64,000 bases of DNA from Entonaema liquescens (taxonomy: Eukaryota; Ascomycota; Sordariomycetes; Xylariales; Xylariaceae). Where the stretch lies: assembly GCA_902805475.1 (NCBI GenBank), contig CADCSX010000001.1, forward strand, positions 2,108,001-2,172,000, in the 5' to 3' direction. Under the pieces are notes generated by a model that searched no databases, was not told the DNA's origin, and saw only the letters and a list, made by a program, of their open reading frames with translations. Shown piece by piece: positions 35,219 through 47,506 of the stretch (the first letter of the stretch is position 1; each line of letters opens with the position of its first letter). The position numbers and the translations under genes were made by a program.

Positions 35219-35246
35219 GATACATACGATACATACGATACATACG
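35219..35246. repeat. 9-bp tandem repeat, three copies
   Basis: GATACATAC is present three times in perfect tandem. Confidence 0.9.
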
Positions 35247-35652
35247 TTGGAATCGCGCTGTACACCCCCTTTTGCGATTTTCGAATTGGGTAATCAATTC
35301 GGTCCCAAGTCGACGCCGTTCATCCCAAACCAATCGATTGGGAAAGAAAGGATTATCGCTATAGGCCAGGAGCAGTTTGGCTCAAGGTTTAACGTTTAGT
35401 AGAGTGACACCAAGGTCTCGTTGTTTGGCTCGGGAGAGGGTTTCGGGGTGCATAGCTGGCACTTCATCGTCATACACCCTTGCTATTTTCGGACGCACCC
35501 CACACAAACGCGCGACACACCATATTCGCTTGTTGTGGTGAACAAATCTGAGCCCCAACGAGTCCCGTCCCAGATCTGCCCTCGCCCACGTCACGCCCGC
35601 GCCGCCCAGCCCTGCCAGCTGTGTCAGCCGTGGTGCTAGCCTATCGTGAGCC

Positions 35653-37316
35653 ATGTACGCAGGCAACTATGGTCTTCCCAATGCCGTTCCTCCTGCGGGA
35701 TCACAATACAATGGCGGCGCCCCACACTCAGCTTCTCACAACCCTCACTTGCAGCCCGGTCAAGGTCCCAACCAGGCTTCTATGTACAATCAGCAGTTTC
35801 CCATGGGCGCGCAACCCGGCGTTGGTTTCCCCGGCGCTCCTAACATGATGTCAGGTCCTGGTCCTGCAGGAATGATGCAAAATACCGGTATGCCGCACAT
35901 GGCCGCGGCTAGTGGTCCGAGTAAGCACCTTTCCTTGCCGTCGGGCTTCTTTGTATCCCTAGCCACATTACATTCCCCGTAACCTTCTATGCTGCTGTCT
36001 AGGGCGGCTGATAGCAGATTCACACATAATCCCCCGGCACGGAAGACACCAGTGGTCGCGTAGTCTTTGTGCTTCCGTCGGCTCCCTTGCTGCTCCAATA
36101 GACACGAGGACTGGTGTTTATTCGCTTCAATGTTTGTTGTAGTAATGGGTTGATTCGCTAACCTACATAGTGCCTAACTACCAACCACCGTACACAAACT
36201 CACCCTATGGCGCTGGTGTACCCAGCTCCGTCGCGCCCCAGATGAACGTCCCTCCACCTTACGCGATGGGCGGCATGCCTATGTCTGGGTTTCCTATGCA
36301 TCCTGGGATGAATCCACAGCAGCAAATGATGCAGCGTATGCAACCACCTCCAGCAAATACACCAGGAATGTCAACTCCTACACCTCAACGGCCTTTTCAA
36401 AACCAGCATCTTCAGAATACTCCTACTCCAAATAACGCGCCGAACACGCAGCAACATCCGTTGTCAACGCCGCAAAACGCGCATAGTACACCCCGAAACC
36501 AGACACCGAACAACGCGCACCAACAACCGCAGCAGCAACCACCACCGCCTAATAATATTCCGACGCCGCAAACCCCAACGTTTCCGACGTCAGCTCAAAA
36601 TAATGGGCCTAACAACGCGTCATCCGGGTCAACACCGTTAAGTCCGGGTTCTGATTCCAGAGACAAGGAACGGGTTGGCGTGATCTTGGAGATTAACAAC
36701 GAGCTACTATTAGAGGCCATGCAAATACAAAATACGCAACGGATACTGAAAGAAGAAAAGGCAGCCGCTAATGGTACCGATGGTGTCGCGAGTGAACCGG
36801 AGAAGAAGCCCACCGACGAGGACATGTTGGCACAAGATTATCTCCAGTAGGTTTGAGTACGCTGTTATATGCAGGAGACATAAACTAACGTGCTATTGTA
36901 GCTGTATGCGAAGACTCCAGACAAACTTAACATATTTAGCGGCACTGGCAGATAAAAAAGGTAATGTCACGGTCGGGCCGTGTCCTAGTTACTTGAAACC
37001 ACCGCCGCTCAATACAAGTATCAAGTTAAGGATGATGTTAGGCCCAGATGGATCGGAGAATCAAGAAGCCCCGGACCGGGGGGAGACGGCCAAGTACATC
37101 CAAGACTTATATAAAAAGCTTCAAGCCCTCTACCCAGGCATTGATCCGAATAAGGAGCCAACGATTACAGCTCCCTCCGGACGGCATAACGCTCAGCAAG
37201 CAATGAAGCCAGGTTCTCGAACGCCAGGTCAGCCTAGCCCAGGAGGACAGCAGACTCCAAAAATGGCCACTTCGGCGCCCCCATCTTCTGCCATGAATAT
37301 AGCAGCCGGGCCCTAG
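35653..37316 (+). CDS. SSXT/Snf11-type SWI/SNF subunit (452 aa)
   Basis: Three exons: 35653-35920, 36171-36846, 36902-37316 (1,359 nt). The N-terminal 250 residues are low-complexity, rich in Pro/Gln/Asn/Met/Gly, as in SS18-type proteins. The core is at about residues 255-340: VILEINNELLLEAMQIQNTQ, then HCMRRLQTNLTYLAALADKK formed exactly across the 36847-36901 intron. This is the SSXT (SS18/Snf11) helical motif that binds the SWI/SNF catalytic subunit. A conserved segment, GPCPSYLKPPPLN, follows, then a Pro/Ser-rich tail. It should act in the nucleus in chromatin remodelling. Intron 1 is long for this window (250 nt). Yeast Snf11 is far shorter, so I give no symbol. Confidence 0.82.
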
Positions 37317-38326
37317 GAGTCTAGCCCGATGAAGTATTCGAAGGTAGACAGGGTTGAATATAAGTTGGTGGGGCAATATAGTATACGGGCCTTGAAAGAT
37401 CAGGCTTGAGCGAATTGGCTTCATGTTATGAAGGAAGGCATTTTTCGCTACGTTGTATCTTGTATAGAAAATACCCCGCTACGATCGACGTTGCATGGTG
37501 ATATTAGGGCCTTGAAGAGGAATTCGAGGGCGTCGGCGTTACTCTTTAGGAAAAGGTATTGCTTTACCTTTGTTAGATAAGGTATATAACAGAGTCGAAA
37601 TATTGGTGTAGCTTGTATAAGATTTTCAAAAGTTCATGCCGAATAGATACCTGTTATTCGGATTTTATGTTCTCACATTTGTATATCATATCCACTCCAA
37701 ATGAAGACCGATGTATGTATGAAATCTAATACCAGGCAATAGGCTTAGGAAAGAATTTGGATTTTGATAGAGAGAGAAGGGATGATATAGGCTTGATACA
37801 TATATAATGGTCACTTGAGTCGCGATATAGGCTTTTACTCAGTTTTATAGGCGTTATATTAATGTCGTATATTCCGGTGGGAGATTGAACTGCTGCCTTG
37901 TAGCAATTCTATTCTATAAAGACCGAAACTTGGCTAATACTGTTAGTTAGTTCAAATAAGCATAGTTATACCTTATTGACTAGAACTTTTCGATGTCAGG
38001 CTTGCTGTGTTGTAAATTTAAGAGCTCAAGCTTCCATAGACAGTAGAAGCACGGTAAGGCGGACACATGATAGAGCTTGAGCTGCACGACTCAAGGTTGG
38101 ACTCAGTGTTAAGTGGAGAAGTTTATGCGCTAAGGTCGCGGGATTATGCGAGAAAGCGGCTCTAAGATGACCCAATCATGCAAAGCAAGTCGCTTCTGGA
38201 ATTCTATGTATAAAACAGGGGTAGGACCGCAGACGAGTTAACTTGGTTCGTCGATACTGGTCAATACATGTAAGGAGGTATGCCTATATGAGATAAGTTA
38301 TATGCTAGACCGCCTTCCACAAACTA

Positions 38327-38356
38327 GAGCGTACATGAGCGTACATGAGCGTACAT
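38327..38356. repeat. 10-bp tandem repeat, three copies
   Basis: GAGCGTACAT three times in perfect tandem. Confidence 0.9.
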
Positions 38357-39568
38357 ATATTATCTCCATAACCCAGCCACCAGTGGTAGATGTTTACGTA
38401 GCAGGTATTTGAGGTGATTGTGATTGTATTTGTGATTGCATGTACGTAGGTACCTAGATAAGCGATGAAGATAGCAAATGGAAATATTTAGGAAGGTAAG
38501 AATGTAATTTATATAATTCACATGATAGGGCGGATAGGGCTTACACATAAGTGGCGATTTGAATATCTTATTTTATACACAAGGGGGATCGTTGGGATTT
38601 GGGGTCAAATAAATTGTTAAATAGCGGCTAATGCAGGGACGGGGCTGTTGTGTATTAGTGAACGACTCACGCTCCAATTGGAGAAACGCGTCGAAGGTTT
38701 GGTCTAACTCATTAAACCAATGGTACGGGATGAATGCAACCTAAGGTGATAGGGGAATTGGAGAATCCGGTATAGTGCGTTTTGGTACGTTTTGGTTTCT
38801 TAGCTGGGCCTTAAGCTGGGCCCTAAGCTGGCGCCTCCCCTCTTTACCCTCCTGCCGCCTGTGAATGTGAATGCCCTCCTTCTTAACCGTTAGGCCCTTA
38901 TTAATTGATATCATCGTGTTTCGTCTTGATCTATTTCTTATTCGCTCATTATATCCCTAACTAATTCCCTAACTATTAATAATAATACTAATCAAACCCG
39001 TGAGCAGGTATACACTACATGCTCATAAAACCACATACATTCGTTCATAATTCTTGACCCTCATTAAATCCTTTAGGCTATCCACTCCTTACCACACCCC
39101 CATCAGATGTTTTCTTTAGTTATATCCACCAGCAAACTGACAGGCCCCTACCTAGACAGCAAGACTAACAGCTGCCATTGCATAAACTTGAAATATCCTC
39201 TTCTAGACCAAACCCATCGTATTAAGTATCGATTTCGACCCTAGACAGACCAAAGAGGGAAAACGTCTAAGCTGATTTGTATACCCGAATCCCTGAAGCG
39301 AGCCCACTCTGTCCCCGACTCCCCCTGTTTCCTTGGCGGGCGGCACCCAAAGGCTGGTTAGATGCCGTAGGTTGCTTGAACGAAACCATTTCGAGTTTTC
39401 ATGCGTGCGTGTAAAATACACCGCCGTTACCTCGATTTGCACTAGAACGCTTCTCACCGTTTTTCAAGCCGTTCGATTTGCTTTTGTGTGCTGTCCGCTG
39501 TCGATGCACCGTCGTACGAGACTAAAGACAATTAGAGGTCAAGGGGGCCATCACAACTGAAAGCCTCG

Positions 39569-39616
39569 AGAGACCAGAGATCAGAGACCAGAGATCAGAG
39601 ACCAGAGACAAGAGAC
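39569..39616. repeat. 14-bp tandem repeat in presumed 5' leader of the GAP gene
   Basis: About three copies of AGAGACCAGAGATC, the last variant, ending about 70 bases before the start codon. Confidence 0.9.
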
Positions 39617-39685
39617 ACTGGAGTGTAAGATCGACCATTCCAGTCACCAACCGACCACCCTCGTTTCGATTCGAGCACCTACGTG

Positions 39686-42600
39686 ATGGAGGGGGACTCG
39701 GAAAACCAGCAGAAAAATGAAGGTTCTTCAGTTAATGTGCCGTCGAGTCCGGCAGAGTCAAGCTCGATAAAATCGCCTGTCGAGAAAATCGAACGTAGGA
39801 TGCCGGAACACGATTCGATGGTAACAGTTCGATTGTCGGAACCTCCTTCTCTATCGGTGAATACGGACCTTCCCTTAAACCCTTTGCCTTTTAGAAAGAG
39901 CATCTGGGGACACGAGTGTACACCAACTAGTGCAACCACGCCTAGCGTACCGCCTGTAATGGAAGTAGAGGAAGGAGACATGGACGATGTTGAAGTAGAT
40001 TTGAAATCGCCTGCTAGCCCTAAATCTTCGTCGAAGGAGCTTCAAGATACCGAAGCTACCCAAGCTACAACGATTGCTCAAGAAGAAAAAATAATCGAAG
40101 ACGACTTAATGGAAGATTCCGATACAGAAGAGGTCAATTGGGACCAATTACAAAAGACAGAAGATGAAGAAGTCAAAGATCAAGACGATAATGTATGTTA
40201 CATGCATACCTACCTATACGATCTTTTTTTATTTTTATTATTCCACTTCCAAGTAAGGCTGGATCTACGACGATAATGCTAACATGATATTTCACATTTT
40301 TAGTCCACAGCATTGCTATTAGCACGACTCGAACAAGAGAACAATAAAATTGCTACGAATCCAAAAAGCGTTAAAGTCAAGGTTGTCGAACAACCCCCAG
40401 CCCGTCGACCGAGACCACCATCTATGGCACAAATGCGAGATATGGTAAACGCACCACCCCCAATGGCTCTACGATACTCTGTTCTCCCCCCTCCACCGAT
40501 GACCGATCTTGAATTTTACATGGCTCTCGTCAAGGACTACCAGCAGACCGCTGCTCGTCTTCCCACCTTGCTATCTAAAAAGATTCGAAAGGGAGTACCG
40601 CCGCCGCTACGAGGTGTTGTGTGGCAGAGTATGGCCGGTGCTCGCGACAGTTTTCTCCTGGAAGAGTTTGATAGGCTCAGCGGCGAGTCGAGTCCTTATG
40701 AAGGTATCATCGGCAAGGACCTGGGCAGAAGCTTTCCTGGGGTGGATATGTTCCGAGACCCGGACGGCGACGGTCAGCGAATGCTCGGGAGAGTTCTCAA
40801 ATGCTTCAGTCTCTACGATACGAAGATTGGATACTGCCAAGGGCTCGCTTTCCTAGTTGGTCCTCTGCTGATGCACATGCCGGATAGCCAAGCCTTTTGC
40901 GTCTTAGTCCGGTAAGTCCTCATCCCAAGAATCTATTTTCGAGAATCGACTAAGCTGATCCAATCTGTTTGAAACTAGACTAATGGAATACTACGACTTA
41001 CGATCGTGTTTCCTTCCAGACTTGTCAGGTCTACACGTCCGCATCTACCAGTTCAGAGAGCTGCTCAAGCAGCATTTACCCACATTATCGAACCATCTTG
41101 AGGAGCTCCAAGTCGATCCGGCCTACGTTTCACAATGGTTCCTCTCATTTTTTGCAGTGACATGCCCCTTGCCAATGCTGTTTCGCATCTACGATGTAAT
41201 ATTTGCCGAAGGCGCGTCGGAAACAATCATGCGGGTGGCCCTGTCGCTTATGCGAAAGAACCAGAGCCGCATCTTGGCCTGTACCGAGATGGAGGATGTC
41301 ATGCAGCTCCTTTTATCTCGTGGGTTGTGGGACTGCTATCATTACAATGCTGATGAATTTGTCGATGATTTCGTTAGCTTATCTGGGGTCGTATCGAGAG
41401 AGAAATTAGCCCAACTCGAGCAGGGGTATCGCGAGGAAAAGATCGCCAGTGCCAATGCCGCGCGAACGGCCGATGTTACCACAGCTGCCTCCCGATTTTT
41501 GGGCCGCTTATGGGCTACTAGCATCTCCTCCCCGAAATCTGGAACTCTTTCTCCCGGCTTCGTCGCACCTTTAAGACCCTTAAGTATGTTGCGCCGAAGT
41601 GCATCGAAACAGAGCCTGGCTTCCACGCTGAATTCAATGGAAGCCAGCTCTTCTAGCGTCCTTAGCTCGACATCCACCGACGCTACTACCATCTCTCGCG
41701 ATTCCACCTCCAATGCTGACGATTCGTCCATTCGCGAATCAACACCAGTCGTCGCGAAACAACAATCCAGTCGTAACGCCGCCGATAGGAACCTGCACAC
41801 TCAAATTGAAGATCTCCTTACTGCACTTAGCGAACTCCAGCGAAATCACGCGTTATTGGCCACGCAGCTCCAACAAGAAAGGGAAGAGAGAGATGAAGAT
41901 AAAAAGGCCGTCAGGTCGTTACTGGATGGATTGAAGAAGGACAAAATCAACAATGAAGCGACCAAAGCTACCGAAGATAATGAGGATGCAGATGATAAAA
42001 TAGAAGATGAAAATGAGGGAGGAGAGACGCCGACTCAAAATCAGCTATCTCTATTGCTAGAAACAGTCGAGGGTCGTTTTGGCCCTGAAGAAGGACGCGA
42101 GCGCTCCGAGTCGTCGGTGCTAACCAAATCGCAACTCCGTGACGAACTAGCCAGGGCCAAAGAGAATCTCAAGATCGAGATGTCCAAATCCATAGACTTC
42201 AATCGTCGCATCGAGGAACTTGGACAGGAGGCGAACACACTACGCGAACAACTTCGAGAAAGTCACGTTCATGTTCGCAACCTCCATCAGGACAAGCAAC
42301 GCCTCGAGAAACAGGTCCACACTATGCGTGTGCGAGCTTCATCCGAGACGGGCGGGCCAGAGTCTGGAGGGTGGTTCTCGTCGGGGAGTTCCCTGACCGC
42401 TAACAGCGCCACCGGCGGCGGGGCTAACCGTGGTCTCCGGGAGTTAAAGCTCGGACGTAGCAAGTCAACACCCAACACACAGTCGGCCTTTGGCCAGCGT
42501 GCCGGGTCGCTAGTAAGGACGCAAACGGAACCAATGGTGCCAAATGAGCATGACGCTCTCCTCCTGGAGCTGGTCCAAGCTAAAACTGCCGAAGCGGTGG

Positions 42601-42827
42601 CTCGCCAGGAGGCCGACGAGTACAAGCAGAAGCTGGAAAGCCTACGGAAGACTTATGGACTTGGTCCAGTCGATTCTTCTGCTCCAACAGTGACTTCAAC
42701 TGCGATGGGTATGATTGGACGGTTCACATCTACAGTCTCGGAAGCGGGCAATGGTGCTAAGAGCGCTCCCGCCACAACACCGGCACCTGCCACTAACAAT
42801 GGTAGTTTCTGGGGCTGGCGACGGTAA
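39686..42827 (+). CDS. GYP5: TBC-domain Rab GTPase-activating protein, Gyp5-like (987 aa)
   Basis: Three exons: 39686-40192, 40304-40911, 40979-42827 (2,964 nt). The N-terminal 200 residues are acidic and disordered. The TBC domain spans about residues 265-480. It has IRKGVPPPLRGVVWQ, the arginine finger in DLGRSFPGVDMF (Arg311) and the glutamine finger in GYCQGLAFL (Gln348), then VSQWFLSFFAVTCPLPMLFRI and a closing EFVDDFVSLSGVV. A Ser-rich linker and a long coiled coil follow (about 590-800; LLTALSELQRNHALLATQLQ, KENLKIEMSKSIDFNRRIEE). The end is NNGSFWGWRR. Arg and Gln fingers stimulate GTP hydrolysis on Rab proteins; Gyp5/Gyl1 act on Ypt1/Sec4 in ER-Golgi and polarised exocytosis. The order acidic N-terminus, TBC, coiled coil fits Gyp5; EVI5-like relatives are the alternative. 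Confidence 0.88.
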
Positions 42828-44696
42828 GGGCCGCCCCGTGTTTGTGGGCGGAAGCGGATCAAATAGCGCACGGCATTGCGCGGTGGAGGTTTTGGGACTC
42901 AGCTCTTCTCACATTGAAAGCGAGCGAGTATTGTAGGGAAAGGCGGAAGAAGGATATGCATTTCTATGTCGACTTCATCAGGACAGATTACATCTCTAGG
43001 GCGGTGGATCATTATGTTTTATCTCAGTTATCATAATAACTTATCCCGGCCAGGTGTATATAGACGGGGGTTGGCTGGGCGGCTTTTTCCTTTGCCATTC
43101 GACATTTGCTTAGCTTGAGAAGTTATACGCGAGCTTAGAATACCTACACCGCGCAGCGCCGAAGAGCGGCAGCTTGGAAAGGCATGTTGCGGATTGCTTT
43201 TGCTTTATGGCTAGTAGCAAGAAGGGCTTCATGATATCCAAATATAACATTGCCTACCTGTCGCTATCGGGATTTTTCAATTTTGTGTGAGGTTCTTACT
43301 ATAGTATCCAGCATTCGATCGTACAATCGTATAGTCATGAATATCTAGATCACCTTTAGCTTCTTGGTTATAGCACAACAATATCTAACTAAGCAGAGGC
43401 AGTCTAGGCCTTAGATACATAGGCGGGTCGCGCTAGGAAGGGTATTTACCGTAGTGATGACGAGGTCTAAGTAAGCATGATCTTGAGGCCGTGATGACTG
43501 GTCATGATATAGAATGCGTCATACGGGTTCCATCACACTTAAGGTGGGATGTGTCCATCGGGTAGCTCAATCTACAATGGTAGAAGATCTGGGCATGGTC
43601 CCGGAGGTGGTCGTGTGCTCTTAGCGGATAATCACATGCAAGGTGAAGACGCTATCGCAGAGTGACGACATGGGTGGCTTTGGCCTCTTTAGTTTCGCGA
43701 GGGATGTTTCGGATTAGAAATGAATCGCATGAGATACGGTAGAACGATGCGAACACCTTTTAAGGATATTAAAATATTGTCTATTGTGATATGTAAGAGG
43801 GACGAAGTCTCAAATTATTATCATACCTACCTATGCAAGACAATATATTTATTTTTAATAGAGCTCAAGTGATCGGTGTTTAACAATTCTAAATCTGTGA
43901 CTTGTCGGGACGGAAGCATGACGTTTGACAGGATTTGCAAAAAAAGAAGACAAACTACCTAGCTTAGCGACTTCGGGGTACGTCTACCTTCTGCAACTAA
44001 CGGGTAGCGCACGTGTACAAACGTTGTAGCTACGAAGCTAAAGTAGGGGGAGGAATCTTCAAGAAGCCCGTAAGTTCCCCCTTAGATGTGGCTGTTTACC
44101 GTAGCACCTGCTTGCCTGCTATCAAGGTGGTTCGGAGCGGGTGATTTCTAGGTGGTTTTAGGTAGTGGTTTGGTTGGTCGGTCAGGCAGGTGCATCATGC
44201 TGGCCCTGGCGTGGCGTCATAACGACCAGGCCACTAGCCACATTTGCAGTAATGCAGTAAAGCAGCTCCGCTGGGTCTAGTCTTGATGAAATCACTCCTT
44301 TTATTTGCCTGGCCTTTGCTTCAACCAGATCGCTCAATCCCACTAACCTTCCCTACCAATAAACCTGAAATTCCTCCCGCACCAAACAAGCAGCAGAAAA
44401 GTCCGAGGACCTTCTTATCTTCTGTTGCTTTTGACGATTCCTTTTTTTCTTCTCTTTTTTCCCTCTCTACTTTACCTTAAACAACAACAGCAACAATACA
44501 AACATCGACGACAGACCTAAGAAACAAGGTATGTGATTTGCTTCGCTTGTCATTGACACTCGGACCCAAGTAACATTGGAGCTCACCCACAATTTTGGAA
44601 ACAGAAAAGACATCCGACACTCCGAGTAGAATATCTTCTGATCTTCTTCAGCTACGATAACAACATAGCAACTCCTATCACTAAAGATCATTCACC
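42828..44696. other. Intergenic; leader of the reticulon gene
   Basis: No gene seen in 1.87 kb. A 5' untranslated intron is possible near the right end: a GTATGT donor at about 44529 and an AG following ACGATAACAACAT near 44670. This is a guess from splice signals alone. Confidence 0.45.
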
Positions 44697-46037
44697 ATGG
44701 CCTCTAATGATCCTACTGCCAATGGCAGCTCCGTTGACTCTTTGAAAGGCAGTAAGGTAAGTCTATCTATCCCAAAGATTATTCTGTGTCCACCCCGCGA
44801 TCCCGAGAACACTTGGCTAACTGACATACCGTGTACAGTATTTCTTAACAGCTATTTCCCATCCTCGGCCCCGTCGGACCCGTCGGACCGCTTGTATCAT
44901 AGAAACTAATACCTATTGACGTAGATGCTCAAGCTGCCTATAACCAGATCACAAACGGTATGTTAAATCATTTCCCTTCCTTTTTAACTTGGGAGCAATT
45001 TCATGGCTAATAGTGACATCTTAGGCCCTGTGGCCCAGAACGTCAAGGACCAGTCTGCAAAGACATCTGCCGAGTTTTCCAACCTAGCCAATGCCCGGCA
45101 AACACCTTCGCAGCCCGCTGCTACCGGACAGCCTCTAACCCATTATCATTCGTTTTTCCAGGAGCTCTTGTCATGGAACAACCCTCGTAAGTTCTAGACC
45201 GCCTTCTTCTTCTTATCGGACCACCATACTGATAAAAACCGTTATAGGAGCTTCCGCCATCGCCTATGCTTCCGTCGTCTCGGCGATCTTCGTGGCTAGA
45301 TACCTCGACGTCATCCGATACACCTTCAAGCTATCGTATATGGCCTTGGCCGTTACCATCCTTGCTGAAGTCTCCGGAAAGGCCATCCTTGGCAACGGTC
45401 TTACTACTCAGTTCCGACCCCGCAAGTACTACACCATTCCCCGAGAGACCCTTGACTCTTTGATCGGTGATGCCCACGAGCTCCTTAACTTCTTCGTTAT
45501 CGAGTCCCAGCGAATCCTCTTTGCCGAGAATGTCACCGCTTCAGTTGTCGTACGTATACCCAGGCCCGTAGCATATACTCTAGGCACATCTTGCTAACAG
45601 CGTGGTAATAGGCTGCTATTGGGGCATTCCTTTCTTACTACTTGGTCAAGATTGTCCCGTACTGGGGTCTCGCCTTGATTTCTACTACGCTTCTGTTCTT
45701 CGTCCCTCTGATCTACTCGACCAACCAGGAACTCATTGATCACTACCTTAAGCAGGCTTCTGATGTGATCAACAGCCAAACCGAGCAGCTGCGTGAAGTT
45801 GCCAGCAAGCACACTTCCCAGGCAACTGAGATCACTAAGCACTACGTGGGCGACTACACTGCCAAGGCCCAGCAGATACTCCACGGCCAAACCAAGGCCG
45901 CATCCAAGCCAGCCCCTCAGACTAACCTGAAAGACTCCGACTTCCCTCAGGCGCCCAAGGCTGCCTTCCAGAAGAAGCAGGAGGAATCTTCGGAGGAGGA
46001 GTCCGAGGATGAGGAGGAACCTCTGATCTCTGCTTAG
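44697..46037 (+). CDS. RTN1: Reticulon-like ER-shaping protein (334 aa)
   Basis: Five exons: 44697-44756, 44903-44957, 45025-45186, 45248-45549, 45612-46037 (1,005 nt). The reticulon-homology domain starts at LLSWNNPRASAIAYASVV. Two hydrophobic hairpins follow: VVSAIFVARYLDVIRYTFKL...MALAVTILAEV, and AAIGAFLSYYLVKIVPYWGLA...STTLLFFVPLIYS. The hairpins wedge into the cytosolic leaflet and bend ER tubules. The N-terminus (AYNQITNGPVAQNVKDQ) and the acidic C-terminus (EESSEEESEDEEEPLISA) are soluble. Exons 1, 3, 4 and 5 are well supported. Exon 2 is ambiguous: an acceptor at 44902 keeps the strong GTAAGT donor and gives KLIPIDVDAQAAYNQ; another acceptor at 44934 would need a weak GTCTAT donor. 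Confidence 0.93.
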
Positions 46038-47506
46038 ACGAGTTCTATGCGGTGTGACCGACGACCCTCTTCTAGATACATAATTTGTTACCCGCCTCTA
46101 TTCCCGGGATCCGACTGGCACAGCATGGTGACTTGGTATGACTCACGGTATAGATATGAGACATTAAGGAATTTTTAAAGCTTCCTGGATGGGGGCCTAA
46201 ATAGTTCTTTTCGCCCACGACTTTCCTTGACAACAACAACAACAACAATGGGCCGCCTTAGGTGGTATTTGGTTCTGACGTGGGGCTAACGGTTTAACTT
46301 GCCTAAACGAATCGTTGTGTTTCTTTTTCCCGACTTTGGCAATCCTCTCCTGTGACAACGGTATTCCTGTTCAACCTAGTTAGTCGGTGCCGCATTCAAA
46401 CAGACATACGGACACAATTACAACATTGAATTGCGATAGGCGTTGAAATGGTGCTGTTGAGGATAGGTGGTGGACTGCGGCGGTGGACGATGTAAGAATG
46501 AGAGAAACGAGAACGAAATGGTCGAGAGTAGTGGTACGTGATTAGGTTAAGGGGGACAGGTAAATAGGTATTTTTCAGTGGTCGGTAGTGAGTGAAGGGG
46601 GCGGATGGATGGATGGATGAAACGAAACGAGAATGGCTTTTGCAGTAGCAGTAGTACCATCGATGAATGTTGTTTGTGTGTTAGTTACGTGAGTGGCGGG
46701 GATACGCGATGGTATGAAATGATAGTGCGATGATGCAGTGCAGTGCAGAGGAGAGAGGTGAACCCGAGCTTAGTAAGATAGTAATTTCGACTATTTCCCT
46801 TCCTACCTTGGTTGTTGCTTGCTTGATAGAGTTCTGTACTATGTATGTTTTGGACGTATCGATGTAATGCGTTTGTAGTCTGTTGGCGCTTAGTCGTTTA
46901 CGATTTCGTATGGTATCACGACAACATCTGACTTGTGAGGTTGGAGTATATATGCAGGTTGTAAACCCGACTCAGCACTACTAGAATAGCCGCAACTTAA
47001 GCTTAAATAAGGCAATAATAGATATCCCGCTTACGCATCTATGGCATTATCCCTCGGGTTACGGTCTCACGTAGGTAATACGTTTCGAAGACTTCAAATA
47101 TAAGATAGACATATATGTATAGTGGCATTTCACTACGCAGACAGCACTACCAGCACGATTTAGACTTATGAATAAATTTGTTAAGAAGTCGTCTCCTATT
47201 TAGTGTACATATACATAAATGGGATACTGTATTATCAGCAAGGGCGAAGCAACAAAAATCAGCAATTAGCGACCAAGTCAGATGAACCACCAACGCCTCA
47301 TAATTAATCGTCACCCTCGACCTGACCTTCCCGAGTCCGCCTAGGTATATGTTTTCATACCGCCTTCGTTCCTCGCCGACACCAAGATGGAAATGATAAT
47401 CAGGATTGTCACCTATGAAATGATTCTCGTATCCTACCAACGGATTTCTGCTGCGAGTGGTAGCTACTTGACTGACAAGTGTGCGCGAAGCTAGCTATTA
47501 CGAGAA
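46038..47506. other. Convergent intergenic region
   Basis: No gene seen. A GGAT microsatellite (46602-46619) is followed by two AACGA units. It presumably includes the 3' untranslated regions of RTN1 and TOP2. Confidence 0.55.
46602..46619. repeat. (GGAT)n microsatellite
   Basis: Four and a half GGAT units. Confidence 0.95.

Larger units (their letters stand above)
33924..35652. other. Intergenic, leader of the SSXT gene
   Basis: No gene seen. It holds three small tandem repeats (34071-34096, 34411-34450, 35219-35246). The stretch just before 35653 is C/T-rich like a fungal 5' leader. Confidence 0.55.
37317..39685. other. Intergenic, 2.4 kb
   Basis: No gene seen. A 10-bp tandem repeat lies at 38327-38356, and a 14-bp repeat (39569-39616) lies in the presumed leader of the next gene. 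Pyrimidine-rich stretches occur at 38820-38890. Confidence 0.55.
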
